Notes under the pieces: model-generated
The model's input: only the letters and a program-made list of their open reading frames with translations
Database searches by the model: none
What the model was told of the DNA's origin: nothing
From: Asterochloris sp. CNOR1
Lineage: Eukaryota > Chlorophyta > Trebouxiophyceae > Trebouxiales > Trebouxiaceae
DNA length: 64,000 nucleotides
Reading direction: 5' to 3'
Assembly (NCBI GenBank): GCA_963969365.1
Contig: OZ017750.1
Coordinates: 3,534,001 to 3,598,000, forward strand
Shown here: one piece after another, positions 11,596 to 23,500 of the stretch
Numbering within the stretch: position 1 is the stretch's first letter
Layout of the letters: each line of letters begins with the position of its first letter
Program-made: the position numbers and the translations under genes

Positions 11596-14500
11596 TCAGA
11601 AAGACTCGAAGCGGTTGACAGCGTGACGCGTCTGGCATACTACAGTGATCTGCCGGGATCCAGCCAGGGCGTTGGGCAGCACGCCACCTACCTGGTACCT
11701 GTCGTTCACGCACAGGCACAGCTGTACGCGCGAGGCCTGACTGGTGTACATATCCTCGTTGGTGGCAGCCGTGAAGTGCACCTCTATGGACGCCTGCAAG
11801 CCCAGTGGAGCATGTTATTTCTGGGCCTCAGGCGTGCTTATCTGTGACCATCATGCCAGCCATGGCACTGTCTTAAATGCTGGTGACATGTGCCATCAGT
11901 TGTGCCCCTTGCTTGTGGGATTTGCACAAATGTAACTGTTGACGCGGCCAGTGCTTGCGTCTGATGAGCCTGTCCATGACGTCGTTGCCGCAAGGCGCCA
12001 GCTGCTGCCGGCCAGCAGTGCACTGGCAATACGACCTTGAGAGTCAGCATGGTGGTCCTTGTTGTCAACCAAACGATCACATGCTGGCGGACCAGTCAAG
12101 TAGCCGCCCAGAGGTGCTGATGGTAGACAGCCCCTCAGTTGCAGATGCGAGAAGGCTGCCAGCAAAAGCCAGCAATGTATGTGACCAGTCCGTACACAGA
12201 CACTTTCACAGGCCAGCTTTGCAGCTGCCCCGCAGGTTGCCTTACCTGTGGCTCAAGGGCTCCGTCAGATGGGAACACGTCAAGCCAGTCTGGCAGGCCC
12301 AACTCTTCAGGGGTGAAGGTGGCGGCACGCTTCAGGGCGTAGCCTGTGGTAAGCCTCCACATGGCTGTGTGGTGCCCCGTGTTGGTGAGGCGCACAGAGG
12401 CTGTCGGCCGGTTGATCTGCAGCAGGTGCGGACAGTGGGAAGGTGTTGTGGAAAGTGGTCCTTGCTTTGCATGTAAAGAAAGTGGCATTGTTACTGCCTG
12501 CCTGTGCCCAGCAGCTGATACCGGCAGAGCACTGTGGGCATCAGGGGCTTCTGCAGGAAGTGCCCTGCCATGCACCCATCAGCCATCTTCAATGCTTGAA
12601 GACAGACAAGGACACAACCATGTAGATGGCTCCTGCCTCTGCACTGCACAGCTAATCTTGGGTGCCCTGAGGGTGGTGGTGTCCGAGCAAAGGCGCCACC
12701 TGACAGCCGATAACTTCTCATACGACAAAGTCACGATAAGTCACTCAGGATGAGTAAGCAGACGGCTGCCGGACAGATCTGGACAGCGGGCAACGGTGTC
12801 ATGGCGGCAAGTACTGGCAGAACAGCCTGGCACGGAGCTTTCATCGGGGCTCCTTTGACCCTGCTGCGGGCCGGCCTTGGACCCTAAACCCTGCATCCCC
12901 TTACCTTGCCCCATCTCGCAGCAGGCTCCACCCACAGAGACCGTGTAGCTGAGCCCTATGCGGCACGGTAGCATGCTTGGGCCCAGTTCAACATGATGCA
13001 GGCGCATTCTCACACAGCGCTGCCCCACCTCAGATGAGCGTACACTGTTGCACAGACACCTTCACCTAGACATAACATTGCAGGCCCCAGCGACTGCCTC
13101 AGCTGGAGCAGGCCCCACCTTCATTTCATGCCCCACCTAGCACAGGGTCACACTGCTGCAGAGACACCTCCACCCAAAACGATGGTACAAGTCCCAGCGC
13201 CTGGCTTACCTGATGCAGGCGCACACCCGAGTATGCTGCCCCGCTTAGCACAGGCACACACTGCTGCAAAGACACCCAACCTGATATGACAGCCCCAGTA
13301 GATGCCTTCCTGGTGTACAGTCAACTTGTGCCCACCAGCACGGGCACACACAGCTGCGCAGACACGACCGGTGCAAGCCTCAGGACCTGCCCCACCTGGT
13401 GCAAGCGCACATCGCTGGCAGACACTTCCACCCGCGGCTCGGCGGTGGGGGCAGACGCCGCATACGCCTGCTGCAGCAGGCGGCAGCAGACCTCCCGCTT
13501 TCGGTCTTGGATGACCACAGGCATGTCCACTGTCAACAGAGCCCACACAGGCTTGTGGTCTGAGTCAGTGACCTCCATGACAGCATCGTACAGCTTGCTG
13601 CGTACCTACAAGAGCAGATGTGATTTGATGGACTAGCAGCAGATAATAAAACACTCTGCTTTCACAGAAGCAGTTCATTTCAGCTGCAGGGCTTGCACAA
13701 TTGCACCGCTGACATGGGGCACCCATGTCACGGCAGGACTGCTGAGCTTGCAGCCTCCAACACAGGCCTTGCACTGCAGCAACAGGGTGTCCCACCACAA
13801 TCTCCTCTGCGTCCAGCGTGGGGGGAGGGGGCAGCTGAGCTTGGACGTCCCCTGCCTGAGTGGCGGGGCTGCCTGACGCATGGGGGCTGCCTGTGAGCTC
13901 CTGCAGGGCGGCAGAGAGCGGCAGTAACACACAGAGCAGAAGGTGACCCTTGCCAGGGCAGGAGAGCACTTCATCTTCAAGCTCACAATGCAGATCAGGA
14001 CTAGCACTACCTCTGCCAAAGGTGGCATCAGCCCAGGTGAGGGGGATGTGTGCTATCTGCGTATGACACAGAGAACCGCAGTCTGTAGGGACGCTGCCCT
14101 GTGTGCCAGGCGGGGCTGCCACTCCCTTTGAGCCTAAGGCTTTGTTGAGATGCAGGCTGCTCTGATGAGGTGCGGGCCGCTCTGCCCTGCAGGTGTTCAT
14201 GCAGCAGCAGGGGCCCACCTCCAGGCTGCTCCTGGCAAATGCGGAACTTTGATAACAGATGCGGTCATTCAGGCAAGGGTCTCTCTGACAGTCATCTAGC
14301 AAGAGGCCTGACCCCAATACTGTGGTGCACCCTGGGCAATGGATGCATGCCACTCCTTGCTGGCACGCAAGTACGCGGCAACATCACAGGGGCCCACCTC
14401 CACGCCGCTGCTGGCAAAGGCGGAGCCCCGGTAGAAGATGCGGTCAGTCCAGGCAGGGACCCGCCGCTTCTCGCTGGTGTCGTACTGCATGAAGTCGGAG

Positions 14501-17500
14501 CGGGGGCGCTGGGGGTGGGCCTTGTCAAACTTGTAGGTGGGCTTGAAGGCGATGGTGCCCTCCCTCATGTAGCGGAAGATGTGGCCGGCAGCCATTTCGC
14601 GGCGGCACTGGTCCTGCAGGTACATGAGGGCCAGTGGGACTGAGGGCTTGCAGCAGGCTGGGAAAGCCGTACACCACTCCTGCACCCTGCAGCAGGCTGG
14701 GGACTTCGTACACCACTCCTGCAGGCAGTCTTGGCGGCACAGTCCTGCCAGGGCAGAGGCAGCTGTTGAAGAATGTTGCCAGCACTTCCAGTCAGCTTGT
14801 ACAAGCGATTGCAGAAATGCAACAGGGCTGCAAACTGTGGCAGCGCTGCACACATGGCGACACTGGTCCTGCAGAAGGACACAGTACTAGCAGATGCAGC
14901 AGGTGGGCACACTTGAAGGATACCGCACTGGGAACCTCCAGCTTGCATTTGGTCATGCACAGGGTGGCCCACACATGCAGAAATTGCAGGAGGCCGAGGC
15001 CGAGGCGCTTAGCACAGACTGGCGCTGATGTGCAAGATTGCATTGTCTGAGTCAGTGAAGGTGAAGCTGCAGGCCCCAGCAGAGCACTGCAGCTCTTTGT
15101 CGGCGCAGGCCCTGCTTGGACCCTAGCCAAGCAAATAGCGGCATGCTCAGCATCCGCTCACCAGAGAGGCAGTCAGTGCAGACACGGCAGTCATCTGAGC
15201 GATGATGGGCAGTCTGCTGCTCTGCTTGCGCCACATTGACAGCCGAGGCTTAGGCAGAGCACAAAAAGCTGCACAAGCCGCCTGAGAAGCTCCGATTTCC
15301 ATAAGCAGCCCTGCTGGGGACCTCCATGAGGCTTCAGATCAGGGCAAACACGCCCTAAACCCTCAGCTTACCCTGTCCAGCAGCCACTCGAGATCCCCTG
15401 CCGAATGCGCCTCACTGCATCCTCATGGGTTACGCCGTCAATCCTGTAGTTGAAGTCGCCGCCCCACACCACCAGCTCGGCGTCACGCATGCCCTGACCC
15501 TGCAGGACAGCTGCCACCGCATAAGATCCTTGAAGATTGACGGAGGACAAATAGCCTTCTAAGAGGCCCCAGTACCGCCAAACGCTTTGATCGACGCGCG
15601 TCCTGCCAGAAAGGGCAGCAGCAGGAACGACTCCGCCTCATGGTTGGCACTGGACACCGCTCCTGTCGTCCCACAATGACGCATCCCCTCTGATGGCGCA
15701 TCCTGCAATGGTCCTGGTGCCAGCACCGATACTCCCACTTCCTGCACCTGACCCCTGACGCTGGCCTTGGCGATGCCAGGTGGACAGTGTCTTGCTCTGC
15801 AACAAGCTGCTTGCGCTGACCACACAGCAGAGCCTCACGCCGCACCAGATGGCGGGCTGAGAGGTGTGCAGCATCGATGAACAGGGCATCACTGTCTCAC
15901 TGCCAAGCTGTCCACTGCAGCCTGAACAGCTTGCTGCAGCACTCAAATACAGGCAGGTGCAACAGTAATGTGCTGCCGTGATGCAAGGATGTCTTTAATG
16001 AGTCCCATAATGGCAGGCATTACACAGATCGCTGTTCTGATGCATTGGCTTGTTGACCTATGCAAAGTCATCAGCGTCCTTGCCATAAAGCCTGAGCCCA
16101 TGGGGGCCTGAGTTGGGGCGCCTGTGCAACACTCTGACTGTATTGAACAACATCATCAGGGTCTGCATCAGTAGAGTCTGAGCAGGGGGGGGACTCAGTC
16201 AGAATGCCTGTGCAACACCTCTTGACTGACCTGAGCAAACTCATCAGGGTCTGGGCCAGTGAAGTCTGAGTCTGAGCGACCGCTGGGCGACTCATTGCCC
16301 GATTCCAGATCAGTCAGACGTGCCATCTCCTGCAGGCATCATGCAAGGGCAAGGTCCAGACCTGATAGCAGGGCGGCATGGGAATGCAGAAGCATGCGAG
16401 AGCAGACAGGCAGCTCCGCATCTGTGCAGGCTGGTCCCCACAGAAGCAACTCGTCATGCGCTGCCTGCAGGCGACCAAAGGATGGCAAGCCGCCATCTTG
16501 GAAGAAGCGGGGAGCAGTTGCAATGCCAGGCATTCTCTGCAGTTGCAGAACAGGACAAGACACCTGCAGTTGCAGCCTGACGGCAGTGACAGGGCTGGCA
16601 GCTCCTCAACAAGCAATCTGACGAGTGCAGCCCTCTGAAGACGCCATGCATCCCTGATCAAGCAGCAGCTGGGCAGCACTCCTTTGCTTTGGTGAGCCGG
16701 CGCAGTGCAGCACGTTGTCCCTTGATTCCAGCTGAAAGAGCCATGCGTAGACAAGCCATCCTTGTGCTGAGCATTCCTCAGCTGCTAATAACACAGCCAT
16801 CCCAACTGCCCTGCTCTGGCCTGTCATCCCAGCTTGCAGCAAACCACAGCCGTGAAGCAACCCAGGGGACGAACTCACCTTGCGCTTGACATGGTCGTCA
16901 AGCTCGTCCGTCTGGGACTGCACGTCATACCAGCCGCGGCTGCTGAAGTTGAGGTTGCGCATGATGGAGGCATAGTTCCTGTTCCTGTCCTCCACAGCCC
17001 CCTGCAGACCCCAACACTAGCCGATTGTGCTCATTGCTGACATTGAGGTTGCATACATGCTGTGCCTGTCCTCCACCGTTCCCCTCATCTGGTGCCAGTG
17101 GGCCAGGCTCAGTAAGCCAGTCCAGGGCTGCGCCACGCGCCCTACGCTGTGCAGCTGGGGTGAGTAAATACCATGCCGCCTTCAGGCAAGACTGTGCACT
17201 GTCCTGGCAGGCTGTCTGCCAACATTGCGGCATAAGACAGCAGTGCAGCCCACCTGTGCCATGCATTGACGTGATGACCTACAAAGATGTATATGATGGC
17301 AGCAGCAGTGCAGCCTGACCCACCTGGTGCGCCGCAAAGTGAGAGCATACGCAGGCCACCTTGCGGCGGTAGAGGGAGAAGGCAACCCCCACCGCGCCCT
17401 TGTTGCCGCCCACCCCCAGCACCCCACAGGCCACACTGGAGGTGCTGACCTCACCCAAGTAATCCTGCAGGTTATGGGTTACATCAGCCGCACAACAGAT

Positions 17501-20500
17501 GGCTGAAAGGCACAGCAGCTGACCAGGTCTATGGCGTCAAACTCCCAGGCAGGTCCTGCAGCAGAGCAACCTTAGGTTGTGTTGTTCATGGCAACTGCAT
17601 TGGGGCAGCATCCTCCAGGCAATGGATGCGCTGACCTGCTGGACTTCCCCAGAAAGTCCTAAACAGTCGCACTTCCATTTCTTGCTGATGATGTGGGAGG
17701 GACAAGCATGGGGGCTGCCAGGCAGAGGGCAGCAACCTCATCAGCATCACAGCCTCAAGCACAAGCTCAGGCAGAATTGGCACTGTCCCAGATAAAGACA
17801 GAAGTCACAAACTGGCCCCTCATGGTGGCATGGGGCTTTCTTCAGTGGGCAGCAAACCTGCCAACAGGCGCAGCTGCTGCTGACCTATTTGCATGCAGGT
17901 CAGACTGTGATGAGCGACAACGACAGATGTGCAGCCTCCAGCAGCAAGTCAAGAGCACTATCAACCCCTGGAGGTGACCACCAATCCTGAGCGCAAAGGC
18001 CATGTGAACAGCTAGCACAGCTGCACGCAGCACTCCTGCTGCAGCATGCCCCAAGCGGGTCCATGTCAAGCCCCTAGAACCTACCTGGAGGCTGGTGAGC
18101 GCAAACACCATAACGAGCATGCCAGACAGCTGGCGCAGGCCCACGTGCATCCAGCTGCCCCCGCGGGAGCTCAGGCGCCCCAACACGTGCTGCTGCCACC
18201 ACTGGGCATTGCTGTTGCCCTTCTCCTGCAGGCAGGGTGAGTGACCGCCTTTCAGGACTGGCAGGAGGTGCCCACTGAGCTGGGGTGGTTAGCCACCACT
18301 GGGCAATACTGTCGCCTCTCTCCTGCAGGCAGGGTGAGTGACTGCCTTTCAAGGATAGCAGGAGGTGCCAAATGAGGTAGGGTTGGCGGCCACAAGTCTT
18401 GAGATGCCGGGGGGGCCTCAACCTGGTGGACACACTCTGCACCATGAGCGTCTCAGGGGCAGGCAGGCCTCAGGGAACCAGGCTCGTCTGCACCCAGGCA
18501 TGCCTGGGGCAATTCATGTCTGCTGTGCAAGCCACCTGGGCAGACCTGTGCATCACATCTGTCCACGGCAAGCTCACCTGGGCTGACTTGCGGAGCGCAT
18601 CCTTGGCAGCGGCAATGGCCACGGAGCTGCTGCCCATCTCGATCTCCTGGAGGGCCACCACAACAAAGGAGGCTGAGGCGCCGGCCTCAGCCACTTTGTG
18701 GAAGAGACCGTTGTTGGCGTCGGGACGCTGCTGGTTCACATTCCAGGTCAGGCACATGACCTCGATGTGCTCCCTCCGGAGCGTGCCAGGGGCTTCTGCC
18801 AGCCAAGCTTCCCTGCACAGGCCAAACGCGCTGCACTTGAAGAGCTGAACACTTCCCAGGCCCCGTCGCCAGCCAGGCTCATTTGCAGGAGCACGTCCAC
18901 GAGAGCTCAAGGCGCAGGCTGGCAGCACTTTGGAATCAAGCGCCTGTGTCAGTGCACTGCAGGCAAGCAATGTCCAGGTGCATTGTGGGAGACAAGCCTC
19001 TGCCAGCCACAACTTTCTTCTTTGATGCAGAAATACCAGCGTGTTCACACTTGACCCAGCCGGCTGGGCCTACCTCAAGGAATGACATGAGTCATGTCAA
19101 AAGATGGTCTGTAACAGCCAACAATCACTGCAATAATTGGCTGCAGGACATGCACCCACGCTCTGATGAGCAGCACAGGGCCTCCAACACTCAGCTTGGA
19201 TTCAAGGGGCCACTCAACATTGACAAAAAGTGGTTTACTACGACAACCACACTTTATGGAGGCCTACGTATCCATCTAGAGTGCCTGCACAGCCTGACTT
19301 TGTGCAGCAGCAAGTGGTACTGACCATGGTGCGTCCTCTGAAGGCGCGCTGTTCTTGCCCCGGTCGCTGCGGTGCGCCTCCCAACAGCAAGCTGCAGCTG
19401 CAAAGTCAGGCCCCCTAGGAAGTCCATGCTCCCCGAATGCCGCCCCTGACCAGCGCCAAGCCACACCTAGCGCCTCCCAGGAGCAGTATAATGCAGCTGC
19501 AGAGCCAGGCTCACTGCAGCGTGCTCATGGGTCGCAACAGCCCTGGCAGTGCCCTGCGTCACAGGCTGCAGACCCAAGCCCACCTTCCTGCTCTCCTGGG
19601 CAGTCCAGGTGCAACCCCTGGATGAACCTCACAAGGCGGCAGCCCAATTTTGTGCCTCTCAATGAACAGCTGCAGACCCTGGCCCACCTCAGGGCATCGT
19701 CCTGGTCCCCTGGGCTGTCCACGCTCCACCCCTTGATGGAGCCATCAGCCGCCAGCGAGAACACACGGCTGCCGCACTGCACAATGTCGGTGATGCCTGC
19801 ATCATGTGCCTGCCACTCCCGAATGGCTACGGGCCCAATGGCCGGCTGGCCAGGGACGGCAGGAGCCAGCAGCGCCGCCCTGAGACGCCCGTCATTCAGG
19901 CCAGCCCATGCGTGGGTGCCGACCGCGCACATGGCTCCCAGGCCGATGCCAATATCCTACAGGGAATAAATGCACTCATGAGAAGCTGAAAGTGCACGGC
20001 AGAGTGTGAAGGGATTAAGTGGCTGTTGCTGCAACTACAGCTGAATGCCTTGTCCTTGTTTCTAACGCTCATTTGAGCATGACACAGCCTGGAAGGGCAT
20101 GCTAACCTTGCTGAACAGCAGCTTGCCGTGGGGAAGGTAGCGCTCTATCTTGCCATGCTTGAACGCCACGAACACTGTGCCATCTGCCCCAGCTGCCATC
20201 GCCTTCAGGTGGCCTGTCTTGGCCCCCTTCTTCTCCTCGCCATCAGTTTCTGCAGCCACATGCTTCCGCAAGCTGTTTGCAGCACCAGCTCCAATAATTG
20301 GAGGTCCTCCTGGGTAAGGTTCCTCCACTGCGGCAGCCTGTGCTGAGTGTCACTGCTCAGGGTGCCCAAGGATGAAGCAAAGGGCCCCTTCACGTGCAGT
20401 GCAGGCAGACATGGTCTGGCACGGGGTGACGCTGCCCCAACACCCCTTTCCCCGTCCTCTCTTGCCACCAAAGCCCCTGACTGCACTGCGGTCAACATGA

Positions 20501-23500
20501 CAGCACCACCTGGCCTGCACGTGGCAGTGCAGCGGGGGCAGCCTGCATGTCAGGTGATGGGCTCCGAAGCCAGCAGGTGCACGATCTCTTGCCAGGTGCT
20601 CAGGTGAACCCCTGCTTGTGCTTGTTCGTCTGCAGCACTCATGCCCAGCTGGGGGCTGGCATTCTGCCCTGCTGCACCCTGCTCCAGGTACACTGCCTGC
20701 TCACTTGGCGTACTGCCACCTGCCGCTGCATGCTGCCGTGATGCTTTGCAGTAGCAGAAGCAGGGGGCGCCACCGCACCTAAGTCCCCGTCGCCCTCTGT
20801 GACCACCTTGCGAGCACCAGAGACAGACTTGGGCTCCTGATCTGACGCGCCAAAGTTGCTGGCAATCTTCTTGCCCAGCTTTCCCAGGTACTTGGCAGCC
20901 TTGCCTGCACAGCAAATGGTACAAGCCTGTGATGCAGTGGCGATGTGACAACCTGGCAGCACCTCAGCCATCACAGAGCAACAGCAACTGCTGGACACTT
21001 TTGACACGCTTGAGCATTCTGCTGGACTAAGTGCGACTTTTTTGGCACCAACAGTGAGTCACACCGTGCGCGGTGGAGCGGCAGGCAGATGCCAGAACGA
21101 GTCCCCTTCAGATGCCCAGGCCAGTCAACGCAACTGTGTGGAGCAACTCAGCGGCTGCAGTTGGCCCCAGCCTGCAAGGTACACAGGTGCCTTGTCCCAC
21201 CTGCTTTCCCGGCCATCTGCTCGCTGGTGAGAGCCATGTGCTCGAACCACTCGCGTGTCCTCTTCTCGCTCTGCTGTCCCCAGGCCTCCTGCTCCTCCTG
21301 AGCTTCCTTCTTGGCAGAGAAGCCCAGCGGCTTGTTATCTATCTTCCCCTGCCTGTCCAGCGCCAGACCCTGCATGGCCAACGCATACAAATCTGGCATA
21401 CACATTTGGCTGCAGTGCAGGCACCCCAGCTGCTTGCTGTCTGTCTCCTCCTGCCTGTCCAGCCCCAACTCCTGTGGGGGCCAGGGCATGCACTCCTTGC
21501 AGATAAGCGCGGTTCTGCCTATCTGCAAGATAGGCAGATCCGCGCTTATCTGCTTAGTGACGACCCACGTTTGCAGTTGATTATGGCATGCGGTGCTTGC
21601 AACCTTGCAGGCGTGTTGTTGTCTGCTGCCCGCTTTCCCCTGCCTCTTTGATCCGGCGCCTGCATGGCTGAACATGCAGTTCGGCACCAGTGAGGGCTTG
21701 GTGTTTGTGTTGCTGCAGGTGGTGCGTCCCCTGAAATGGTGCAGCTTGCGGCATTCTAAAGCAAGAACGCCCTCCCAGTGCAGCTCCACCCCTGCATGGC
21801 CAGGGCATGAAGCAGTTCCTCTCCGCCTGCCAGTCCTGCTAAAAGCCAGGCAGAGCCACAGCATGCAGCATTGCGGACCGCCATCAGCAGATCAGCATTG
21901 CACATGCTGCTTGCATTGGTGGTGTCTCTGCCCATCTTGTTTCCCTGAAGCTGCTGGATCCCGCACAGCGGAGGAAGCAGACCCAACAAGGAAGTCAGCA
22001 CTGCACAGGCCCCGCGCATTGCTGGTGTCACTGCATATCCTGGTGTGCGCCTCCTCAACAGTGTCTAATGGCCTTGCAGTATGCATGCAGACCAGCACCT
22101 CTTGTCGGCGTCAGTGTGCATATGGAAGCGCGCATCTTCACGTGGCTAGAATGTCCCCAGGATTGTCCTAGGAAACTCAGTGAGGGACACAGTCCCAGCC
22201 AGCACTACACCCAGCGCCTCACCTTGCTGGTGTCGATACACATTTTGGTGTGCGCCTCCTCGATGTTGGTCCGCTGAGGCTCCCGCGCAGCAAAGGAGGT
22301 AGACTCTGCCAGCAGGCCCAGCTCCTTGTCCTTGTCGATGCAGCCCAGGAAGATGCCTGTGTAGGCGCACCACAGGCCCAGCGTGCGGTCCCCACCAGTC
22401 CACACCACCTGCACACAGGGAGCAGGGCAAGTGAGGCAAGTGGCTTCACGGGACAGAGGCTGAAGTGGAGCAGTCCCTCAGACCCAGACCACCTGTAAAA
22501 ACAGAGAAGTTCAAGGGCTCAGTGGGCACTCCCTCAAAGACACACCACTTGCACGCCCAGCCCAGAAACAGAGAGGCTACCCAAACCCCGCCAGGGTGAT
22601 CATATGGCAGGCTGGGGTGGAAATGCCACCTGTCCACTGTGCCTGATCACAGCTGCCTGCACATATGCCTGCAAAAGTGCATCCTGGCAGAGAGTCTGCA
22701 GCAAGAGTAGCAACGTAAGTACCAGGATGCTCATTCAGAGGCAATCGGCATCAGAAGAGACTCTGAAGAAAGGGTTGCAGCATGTGGCCTGGGACGGCAC
22801 AGAGTCCAGCTGCAAGCAAGCAGCATGAAGCCACTCAGCCTTCCCTGGGTTTCCTCAAGCAGCACCACGTGCGACACGGGGCCATGGGCCCAGGCACCTC
22901 AAGGCTACTACTGCAGAGCCGAACACAATGTGTCTGATACAGCTGGGCTCACCTGCACTGCACATTGCCATGGTGCCGCGCACCTCCAGAACGCCAGGAC
23001 AGACAGCAACAGGAGGCAAAGGCTTTAGCTTAGGGGTCACCTGGCCTCCCTTGGGCAGCATCATGTACTGCACATCGCCACAGGGCCACGCACCCCCAAA
23101 TTGCCAGGACAGACAGCAGCTAATGAAAGAGTTGGACTCACCTGGCCTCCCTTAGGCAGCACCATGTACTGCACATCGCCATGGGGCCGGGCGCCCCCAG
23201 GCCGCCGCAGCTCCCGCACTGTCTGCTGCAGCTCCGTCTTGTGGAAGACTGCAGCACGCCACACAGTAGCATCAGGCAGCTCGATCTTGTGGAAGACTGC
23301 AGCACGCAACAAACAGCATCAAGCAGCTCTGTCCTGTGCAAGACTGCAGCACAACAACACTGGAGCCTTGCAGCTCTGTGCTGGGAGCTGATGCAGCGTG
23401 CCCAGTAGCCTATGAGGTGCAGGGCAAGGATCATGAAACAAACTGAAGACATGGCCCACGTTTCAGCTGGTTGTTCCTGACTTAGCTGCTGGCCTCAGGT

